Origin: Antedon mediterranea
Taxonomy: Eukaryota > Echinodermata > Crinoidea > Comatulida > Antedonidae
Length of the DNA stretch: 64,000 bases
Reading direction: 5' to 3'
Assembly (NCBI RefSeq): GCF_964355755.1
Contig: NC_092680.1
Coordinates: 18,761,001 to 18,825,000 of the forward strand
Numbering within the stretch: the stretch's first letter is position 1; every line of letters begins with the position of its first letter. A model generated the notes under the pieces. It made no database searches. It was not told where the DNA came from and saw only the letters and a list, made by a program, of their open reading frames with translations. Below are positions 27,301 to 39,300 of the stretch, in pieces. The position numbers and the translations under genes were made by a program.

Positions 27301-30300
27301 TACCATGGAATAAATATTACTCCATGATTGTACAAACAAAATTAAATATTCTGATTAAGCCTAAACAATCATCTGATTTTAGGAAAATTAACCATTCTAA
27401 TAAAATAAGACTAAACCGTAGGTCCTGTGTACACTAGCTCATGTGCACTTTAAAGAACCTAGTACATCTTTCAAGACAAGTGGGGAATTACCCCAGTGTA
27501 CTTTAGTACATCAAAGCACAGCTTCTGGGAGACCAGTATTTGACTGAAGAAGTCTCACAGTACAAATAAATAATATAATAAATAGTAATAATTCAAAGCA
27601 ATACATACAAAAATCTCTTGTTTTAAGTTTCTGCATTTGAAATCACCTTTCTTACTCCCGGAAGAGAGCTAGGTATATCAAACTACACCTCTGACTTGAA
27701 GAGTCAAACAAGTGTGTGCCAAGAAACTACACAAGTACTTATAATACCATAGGCCACTCGATAAAGGTGTGTTCATTCATGCATAGCTAATGTTTTACTT
27801 TTGAAGCCAGTCACATACTGTCTGTGTCTACTCTATGCATCTTTTATACCAATGTAAACAACGGTTGATTTTGTTGTGTGAACCCTTGATGCTAATCAGA
27901 TCCTGTGTTTAATACCCAACTAGGGATTCACCCACGCTACTACACGTAATATGATATACACACAAACTTCTATTTACATATTGATTGAGTTCACCTAAAT
28001 GTTTGATGTTCTTTAAGGCCTATAACTGCAAGGTATCGTCCTTTTTTATCGCATCCAGAAGTACTTTTGGTATGTGTGGTTAATTTAAAAATAATTATCC
28101 CTCTGAATAAATGATTTTAAAATATATTTTATTTTTATGACATTTAAATGTCATAAAATAATATTAAACGAAAAGATTGGATGGCGAAAAAATTATTTAC
28201 CAAATGGTAATTTAGATAAGAAATAGCCTACTGGAAGTCCATTGTCTGTTATATGGAATGGTTATGGAATTATTACAGTGTCTTTTTCAAAAGAAAAATC
28301 ATAATTTTGTTTGTAATGCATTTCAACCTGGACCATAGAAAAACAAATCTATAAAATAGTGTAATTAAGAACTAGAAAGCAATTGAGAAAAGAACATTAG
28401 AAATTTGAGGCAGAAAGAACAAATTGGAAAAGAACTTGGTCCTCAATTAGATGCAAAGTAACAATGCAAGTGTCTAGTTGAAATCCCAGTTTGGACAGTG
28501 GTCCATTGCATAATCATTGGTTAGAATATGGCTTGAGAAGCTATGTAGTAGCCAGCAATGGGTAGAAAACAGATAGTAAGGATGTTTAGTTGGAAAGTCA
28601 AACATTTTGTCATACTTTCCTGCTACGGGTGGAATTCAATGAGTAAAGCCTGCATTATTTCAGTTATAACAAAAAGTACAAAACCACTATACTATCACAG
28701 TGATAAACTAACTGCTAGAAATATTGATTAGGACATAACAATTGCTACCTGTTCAATGGAAGTATTTAAGCAGTACTAACAACACTATTGTAATTAAAGA
28801 AACGAGAGTTACATATAAACCAGTGTAAACATGTACTATTAGACAATATACTATAATCCCAATGTTGAGTTACATAAAATGAATGGGAAATTTCCAGACA
28901 CAAAATTAATGATAGCCCAAAGCAGTGTATATCTACCATATGTGTACAGTACATACACAAATGAAAAGAAAAGATGAAACTAAACAGTATATAGTAAGAG
29001 ATTAGTTTTAAAATCTACTAATGTGACCTTACTTTAAACCAGTTGAACACAATTATTTTTGTGTTGGCAAAGCAAAAAAAAAAGAGTCCCAGATTAACTT
29101 TTGAATAAATATGAATTAATTGAATAAACAATTGTTGAAGAAATCCTCTTTTTGTCTTTGTGGATATTGATTTAGTACTATAGTATAGTTCCTGGTCATG
29201 TTTGGCGATATATAGCTTACATGAATTTGACTCTTTCTCATTTTTTGCTTTTCTTTTCTTTAATTGTTCTAAACTTTCTTTTCTTCAAATTTGTTTTTAA
29301 CATTGCAGTGTTCAAATCATTTAAAGTGAAAAAAATTATACACGCTCAATGTTGTCTGTAACTTTCTTGAACTCTAGAGGGCCACTTGGGAATTGCCAAC
29401 TTTACACCTACGGTAATGTGAAATGTTCTAACAAACAACAGTATGATAGGCCTAGGTATGGAAGGCAAAAGTATAAAAAAAATTATCAGGAATTAGACTA
29501 TGGTATTATATTTATGAAACATAATCTTTACATTATTATCAGATCTATAAGATAGAGGCAAAGTAGGATCATGCCCTCATTTTTATTTTGATGATAGCAT
29601 AGTAAATATTTGTGCAATACTTATTTTGATTTTATCACACATTTGATAGCATTATTATGACTTTGTTTACAACCTGATGAGTGAAACCATATTCAAATAA
29701 AGCTTACATTCAACCAAAAAAAGATAACCTACATCACACAGCCAGATCGATTAAAATAGCAACAACATTTATGATGAGCTATTCCATCGCATGGGTTTTG
29801 AGTTTTTATCACTTTGTATAAGACATAGAATATACTTCTAGAGAGTCAACTAGTAACGAGTAATGAATACTGTCATTTCTTGGTAAAAGTCTGTGCATAT
29901 AACTTGAATACTTGATACGGGTCAACATGATACAACGCAGGCGTAATGTGCGACTATGTAGTGGGCTTGACAAACCGGAACATCCAATTGGCTATTAAAT
30001 TGGGCGATTCCTCTTAATGGTAGAACACTTTTCGAGCTGTGGTTGTGTTGGAGTTGATGAATAATCTCACCAAGTTAGGTTTTGCCCCAAAATAAAACAT
30101 TGATTCTTTTTTAAATTGAAAATATTATATTTTCAATAAATTATGATGCACCAAATTAAATGAGACAACATCGATGATTGAGAAATATATAAACCAAATT
30201 CATTTTCTGGTCCCAATTGTATCCTTATAAAAGATTCCATTTACTGTAACCTCAATGTTCTAGTTCAGAAATAGCTAAGAATTTGCACTATGGAAACTAC

Positions 30301-33300
30301 TCCGTATATTCACAAGGATGTACTATTGAAGTGTGAACAGTTTTATCTGTGAGAGGGAGAATATTTAAAACAGTACTTTCTGGTATCCATAGTCTACACT
30401 ATCAAACTAGTTTGACAAAATAAGTGTGATGTGCCCAAATATGATAGTGATATGACATTATCATGTCCATATATGGACAAGTTTGATAATGTAGCCACAG
30501 CTTTTTGAAAGGAAACTTTTTATTTTAAAAAAAATAATAATTTCCTGATTATTCAATTATCTTTGAAGCATGTAAACCTATAGGTGAATTCATTTTTTAA
30601 TTTCACTTAATTGTGGGAGAAAAACCCTTTTCCTAATATTAATCATATTACATAATTATTACAGTGTATTTAAAGATTTGTTCCAAACATATATTTCAAC
30701 AAAACATTGCAATAGATGATAGTTTATTTAGCCTTTTAACATAATGTTATTCACCTTCATTTGACTAAACAGATAGTTTGATTTGACATTCTGTTAAGAT
30801 AGAGGATGTTAAAGCTCATCAATTACTATCATCATTGCATTTTGTGATATTATAAAATAATAATTCAGCAGAAAATAAAGTCATCGAAGAGAGTTTAGAT
30901 TTTGTAATGTTTTGATTTTAATCTTTTTTTTAAATATGCGTATCCCTTTTTTTACAAAACTGAAAAAAAATTATTTTATATCTGGAAATATTCTAGTGTG
31001 CATAACCTATTTGCAGCCCCTTTTAGTCAACTAAAATATATTGTTGCAGTATCTCTTACTACGGTACGCTAAATTGTAAATTACTGTAATTTGTAAATAA
31101 ACAGCTCATTAACAACTATCAGACATATAACATATAAACATATATTTCCAAAATTCTCCATTCTCTAATTTTTGTGACGGTGTTTGCGATGACAAAGGCG
31201 GCTAGTTTTCATTGATTCAAAGGTAAGATCTCTTTAGCGATGGGCTTAGCATCGAGTAAAGCTTATAGCTAAAATCCCTGCTAAAATTGTTCGATAAATC
31301 GTTACCTTTGACACTGGACTGGCCAGGGACTAAAACTACTAATTTCACCCCTTCATTTCACATGCTTATGCTACTATATCCACGAAAATATACCTTGTAA
31401 AATACAGCACCTTCCCGTATGGAAAAATTTAAGAGTGCATATCATTTCAACATATACTTCCTATTGATTTCTATAACAATTACATCAATTATTTTTGTAT
31501 TATAATATAAATTTCCACATATTATTAATGGGTACATAATTCCTTATGTGGAATATCGTTTCAACATAAATTATTTGCGAACTTTTTTTAATGATTTCCA
31601 TCAAATTTTTAATAAATTATTTTTTTATTACAGTTATACATTATAATTTTCCTCATAAATTATTGATGGGTACAAAATTCCTAGTGGAATATAGTTCATC
31701 AAGTTTAAAAGGTTATAAAAAAGGGCATAATCCAAGTGGAATCCATGGACTTAAGGAGAATACAATAGCATATTGTTTATAATGAAAATTGACTATTTAT
31801 TGTAATTTTATGTTTGTTTTTTTTCAAAAGCATGATTGTTTAAAAAATTGAAATTAAAGATAATTACAGGAAGTATAATAACGTATATTGTTTATTTGAT
31901 AATTTTTCATCCACAAGTTGAAAAAATTTGGGTTAGGGATCCTCTCATGACCCACAGTGCAGTACCTACGATGAACAACAGGAGCTGAGATGAACCAGTG
32001 CATAAGGGCAACACCCTACTTAGCTGTAATTACCATTTTGACCTAATATAATCCCACGCTCGAATGTAATCCCACGCTCGAATATAATCCAATGTTCGAA
32101 TATATTATCATGTTCGAATATAATCCCACACTTGAATATAATCCCACACTCGAATATAATCCCATACTAGAATATAATCTCACGCTTGGATATAATCTCA
32201 CGCTCGGATATAATCTCACGCTCAAATATATTCTCACGCTCGCATATAATCTCACGCTCAAATATATTCTCACGCTCAAATATACTCTCACGCTCAAATA
32301 TATTCCCATGCTCGAATATAATCCCACCCACTAATTGCAATCTGAGTATTTTCCACACCTTAATTTTTAATAGATTTTGTAGCCAGGCCCTATGGGTTTT
32401 CATTTATTACTAGGTCAAATTTGTTTTTATAATGCATATCTTTAAATCAACACATTTGCATTGTTTTTAGGGTAAAAGTAAATGTCCTTCAGGTCAAATT
32501 AATATTCTATTTATTTCAATTATTGCAGTTAATAAATAACTAATATCAGCATAAAAGTGTTTTAACATATTTATTGTAGAAATTGTAAATGCCAGCTTTT
32601 TTAATTATCTTTTACAATTAATCTACAAGCCTGGCACAAGAAAATTAATTATAACATTTATATTATTTGAAAACTGCTTACATTTTGTGAAGGCTTGATT
32701 ATATATAATATGGCCAATGAATAGATAATTCATCTTGTACTTAATGATGAAAAATGAAGATTATTAATAATAAAATCTGACTTTTACAGGTTTTAGTAAA
32801 GTTGTTCATTTCCATTAAAAAAACAAACACATAAAAATAATTATTTCACTTTAACAAAAAGACAAGAAAATTGCCAAAACCCATTGTCAAACAGATAATG
32901 GACTCCTGGTTGACTTTTTTCTTTCAATTGCATTTTTGGTATTTATAATTTTTCCAATAAATATTATGTGATATTAAAATGGCCTATTCAAGAATGTACT
33001 TATGTATCTTAATAATAATAATAATAATTCTTTCAACAATAAATTCACTCCTGGTTCTTTTATTATATAAATTTATAATTTTGTAATATTTGTTATATTT
33101 TTGTCTACTGTGTATATGATGGTTGAAAGAAACATCATTCCAGTCCCATCTACCACATTATTTTATGCTCAGATTCACGTAGAAGTATTGGTATTCTTGA
33201 GGATGGCGTCAGTTGTAACGCTATTCTTATTGTGATTGTATGAAACGAACAATCAACAAGGGAACTAAGGTGAAGCAGATGTGTTTTTAGAGGTGTTTAT

Positions 33301-36300
33301 CAAATCAATAGAATGCTGAAGCATGTAAAGAGATTGTTTACATTCATTTCATACAAATGTGTATTGGGCTGTTTTGAAAAGAACTGGTTTATTCTCGAAA
33401 CCGGTTTTCAGTAACTTGTTATATACGGTAACCAAAATAACTATTTTTTATTATTTACATTTTTTTAAATTAATATTGTATTTACATTTTTTTTATTTAG
33501 GGGGCAGATGAAGGTAAAGGCAGACCAAAATACACAAACCAACAGTGGTGTTGGTATTCAATAAGTGCTAGCTTACCTGGATAAACTGACAATAGCCCTT
33601 TCTCCCCAAAGAGCGAGATATAACTCAAAATATAGAAATGTTCATTGCAAACCCCTCTCCATAAATGGTATATTACATGAACTATGCCACCATCATCATT
33701 TTGAGTTATATCTCGCTCTTCGAGGAGAAAGGGCTATTGTCGGTTTATCCAGGTAAGCTAGGCACGAAATAGACTGGATTCTGGATATTACAGTATCTAT
33801 ACCATATCAAGAAATTGACAAATGAAAACATTACATACAATTGTGCTAAAAGTGGATGTATATATTATATTGATGACATTAAAAACTTGTATTGAGATAC
33901 TATAGTGATCTCTATGGTTAATATGTAATGAAGCTGTGAATAATGTGTGAACAAATCATTTTGATAAAACCAATTAGCTATCAACCTAATTAGCATTGTC
34001 AGTTAATCTCATTAATCTTTAAAATGATAATAGGATGAACCTAATCCTATTTAATCCCTATTTATTGTAAAAATTAGCTATTATGTTAATTATATTAAGC
34101 AGGATTGATAAACAGGTCTTCAAAACTGTAGAGCATGGTATAATAAGTTACTCATATTTTGATGAGACACCCATTTATATAATCAGTTGCCATAGCAACC
34201 TTCACATAGCACTCAGCGTTACCTTTATAAACCAGACAGAGGAGAATTTAATGAGTATGATTGTAAAAACAGAAACACAACATTCAAAAGCATACAATAC
34301 AAGCAGTTCAACATTGAAACATTGAGGACATATTTCATACAGCAGAATATAAAGTTATGATGGTTATTTTCTTGTCAGCAGAAATGGGTCAAAAATTATA
34401 AACCACAGAAAAAAAATAGTGTCATTCATATACTGGAAAGTTGATCAAAGGGTTATTTCTTAAGTGCAGTTTTTAAAACCATTCTTTTTCTTGCCAGCAG
34501 AAATGGGTAAAACAAAAAATACTTCTTGACTGGACAATTGAACAAAAGAATTTTTTCATTAACATGCTCCTTTTATATTTAATACATTAAGAAACACTGA
34601 TTTAATATCCATCATTTCTGCTTTTATGTTTACCACAAAAAAAAAGAGACAATGCTTTTCATTGCAATGGAAATATCTTCGTTCAGGAGGTTTACGTCAG
34701 TATTTTATCTGTTGCGCTATATAAATTTGACATTATAACATCAACATTATAAAATGGTTAATTCAACTGTTTTATTAACATCAACAACAACATTTATTTA
34801 GAAAACAGTTCATGAAATAAAAACAGCGTACATTAATTACAATAACTGAAAATGGTAACATAAAAAAGAACTGTTTCAGGGACCAGAAAAAGAAGTAAAA
34901 GAACTTGTCAAAAACCAACCCAAAACGAAAACAACAAAAGAGCAACTGCAAGACAAATCATTAGCTAATAATAATTGATCTATAAATTATAATCCTACAA
35001 AATTTATGGTTGAGCATGATAGGACATTATAGGGTCTAAAGTTTACAAACTTTGATTGACAAAGTTCATGTGATATGCCAGTTCATACACAGTACATCAT
35101 GTTAGTATAAATTTATGTAAATATAATAAAGTGCAATGATAAGAACAATTACCTATTTTTTTTTTATCTTTTTATAAATTCACATACGGCATAGATCTAT
35201 GGCAAAGATACTACTACTAGAACTACACCATGAACCAGGGGTACAGTGGCGTAATAACTATGAGCACTCATTGGCTAAACCCTGGGGCCTGGAGCCTTTG
35301 AGGGCCCCTGAGCAGTGCCCAGAGGAAAAATAAGCATTAAAATATGTTGGAAAAGGCTAAGAACGGCTGATGCCTCCAGCCTAAGGCTGTTAGGGTAACT
35401 AAACCAGGGGTTTTGCTATAGGTCTCTGGTTGAAAAGGGCTTGATTTGCAAGAATATATTTTAAACAAGTATATTGTTGGGTAAGAACAAGAATTGTGTA
35501 TGATACTGTCCATTTTTTTAACAAACACAAGCTAAACATCAGTTTTTAAATCCGACATGTTGTGAACATTCACTCTGTGGTACGATAAATCAGATAAAGA
35601 TGGTAACTTATTAGTTCAAACCGCAAAATGACGTACAGTAACCACAAATGACAAATAACAACTTTATCAACTACCTTTGCTCCATAGAAAAATATAAAAA
35701 TCTAAATCGAAGATAGCCAATTTAAATGTGTGTACAAGGGACCTACTTTATCTTTATAATGTACAAAAAAAAAAAAATCAAAAATTGATAAGAGGTCACT
35801 AGCATAAAAATGTTATTTAGGCCCTGTTTCTGCTGCCAAGAAAATACAGTATTTTATATGGTATTTTTTGAATACCGTATTTATACCGTATTTTTTTGGC
35901 AGCAGAAAATACCGTATTTTGTATACCGTATTTTCCCCACAAAATTTGTGGATAAAATACGGTTTACAAATTTATACCGTATTTTTTATACCCTTTTCTT
36001 CTGCCAATAAAAAATACCGTATTTTTTTTTCTGTCGCTGTCAGCTGTTTTACACACGTGTATAGATATATTCGGCAAAAATGTGGAGCGAAGACGTCACA
36101 GTATTTACTATATAAATATGTGTGGAAAAGGAGGGGGTGGAGAAGCTAAAATGTCCGGCCAACTAAAAAGTAATAAAAGGGACAACCACAACTAACAAAA
36201 TAAAGGAATACAGACTTGTTTCCAAAGCAAGTAAACTCAAAGAAGCTGAAGAGCCTGCAAAAGCAGTACAATAACTCGGGGAGGGAACGAATTACTTGTC

Positions 36301-39300
36301 CCCATTCTGTGCTCTAACATCTCTATCACTAGGGCTAGGCTGTTGAAAGTGAGACGTAAAACTTCCTTTATTGCGACTTTTAATTATCGACCAAATAAAT
36401 GAATGGCAATTTGGGTAAAAAGGATGAAATTTAACACGACCACCCAAGAAGTATTGTTAGCAGAAACGGGGTACTAAAAAATACGGTATAAAAAATACCG
36501 TATTTTATACCGTATTTTTATACCGTATTTTGAGCAGTTGCAGCAGAAACAGGCCCTTAGTGGGAATTCCAAATTGTATTCAGAAATATAGTATGGTAAT
36601 AGATCATTCAACGTAGTGTAAGGGGGAAGAGCATGGACTCTTCGAAACCACTGTTAATAAACTGTGTTTGAAAATTTGTCCTGTTTCCGGTGCCAAGTAA
36701 TTGGGGCTAATTTATTCACACAGTTATTAACTGAGTATAATAATAATAATATTTGTTTTTTATATAGCGCTTATTGCACAATGCTTCTAAGCGCTTCACA
36801 TTATTATCCCAGTCATTATTTTGGATCAAACACCCAAAACATACTCCCAAAATGTAATAGTAATCAGGGCAAAGTTGTTTCTTGATCTAAGCGGGTTCCC
36901 ATTTTATACACCTAGGTGGAGAGAGGCAAACTTAAGTAAAGTATCTTGCCTAAGAATACAAGCAATGCGGCGAGAATTGGATTCGAACCTTGATCTCACG
37001 ATCAGTAGTCCACCGTCCAACACCCCACGCCACACGCCCTTAAATATAATAAGTACATAGAAATAGTCATAATTTAACCCTGTTGATAATGGAAAGATAT
37101 TACCATTTTATTCAAATATGAGGAAAACAAAAATAATTTAACCATGGTTATTCATAATGGATTAAGAAATATATTTACATATAAATTGAAAAATGTTAAA
37201 TATTAAAAGAAAAACTCCCTCGGGACAATAAAAAAAAATAGCTGGGTATGCCAAGAGTTATAGTATTACTACAGAACATTCTCTCAATTCACTGATTGGC
37301 ACATTATTATAGGCCTACAGTACTATTAAGTTTGATTATCGTATCTCAGGCATGAGCTAAATTATATTATTAATGTATTAATTGAATGTAATGATTTCAA
37401 ATTAAAATAAATTATTGCCACAAAAGACACCGATAATCAACGGAATGGAGTATACTGGGCAAATGCGCAAATTAACATTTTTCATAAATCACCGTCCCCT
37501 TTCATCTACCATCCAAAAGCGAAAGCTTATTAATGACTGGGGGTAACAGAAATGTTAGCTAGACAAGTAAACGATAACATTAACAATTTAAATGTTCGAA
37601 TGCTTTGCAACTACCAAGATCAGGCCAAGATGCAATCAAAAAAGTGTAAATGGGGTCCAATTTACACAGACGAGTGTTAATGATAATAACAATATAAAAT
37701 CAATGTTACTGTATTCACTTAACTTATTACACAAAACACTGAGCGGAAGGGTGGTTTCCACTCAGAATAGACAGATACTATCTGGGACAAGCTATGGCCT
37801 TTAGTTGGCCAAAACTAGAACCTGGTAGGATTACTACAAAAACCAGTTAAAAGTTTAAAAAGTATACTTTAGTATTTATATCTTTTAATGACATAAAAAT
37901 ATATAAAAGATTGATATTTGAATCCAAATTATGAGATTGATATTTGAATCCAGATTATGAGATTGATATTTGAATCCAGATTATGAGATTGATATTTGAA
38001 TCCAAATTATGAGATTGATATTTCCAAACAAATTATGAGACTGATATTTTAATCCAAATATAAGATTGATATTTTAATCCAAATAATGAGATTGATATTT
38101 CAATCCAAATTATGAGATTGATATTTCAATCCAAATTATGACATTGATACTCAGATTATAAATTAAAAATTGTCATGATTTTTATTAAAATTAAATAACT
38201 GATCTATGGCTTAATACACAAACTGAATTACCAAATTAATTTTTTTTATCAAACAGCAAGATTCTTCATGTTGTATTTATTTTTTTTTTTGTCTTTTAAA
38301 TTTCTTTCCAACAATTCAATAAAAAAACAGAGACTCAAATTAATACTACTAATAATAATATATCAGTTGGCGATATTAGTATGAAGTTGCATAGAATTAA
38401 CAGGATTACATCAAGTGGTCAGTAGCCAGTTAATAGATTTTCATGTGAAAGTCAGTGAATCATTACAAGCCACTGTCCAGGATTGTCTGCCATTATTGTT
38501 CATCATACCCAGGCCTCTGAAACAAGACATTTGTCCATGTTGTTGAATTTGATTTTTTAGGAGAAACATATGATTGATCCCTTCATTGTTTTAAAAATAA
38601 TTAAATGTATAATCATGAAAGGAAAAAATATCATACATTTAACTTGAAATGAAATAAATATTTTAAACCTTGTCTGGGATTTTATATTTACCTAAATAAC
38701 AATAACCTAGTTACTTCTGAAAAATATGTGAATATTATTTAAACAAAAATACTTGACACAGCCTACTTATGTTGTTTTTATGTTTATGATATTACAGTAA
38801 GTACATACAGAATTTGTCAATGTCACTGTTAATACCCAATATATAAGGTTTGTAACTATGGGCATAATTTTGGACTACTGTGTGGCATGTCAACCCCAAA
38901 ACAAGCACATTTTAAAACATTTATATAGTATATATAAGTATATTACGCTTAAATAATCTTCCTATGTTTTGATGAAATTGTTGTTATGTTTATTATAAGT
39001 ACAGACTTTGTCAATGCCACTTTCAATACCCAATATAAGGTTCATACGTGTGGACATATTTTTAACTGTGGCGTGTCAACCCCGAAACAAGAAAAAACAA
39101 CATGAATCTGTAATAGAAAATATCCAAAGCATGAACAACACACAGGCTATCATATCTGAACAAGGTGCACGCACATCCCGCAAATGACTGCACAAACTGA
39201 AAGAGCACTCTGTACTTATTTATTTGCATTTTGGCTACTCGTGCAGAAGTTGGAACTAAAGCATTGAATTTAACAATGACAGAGAATATATAGTTACAAG

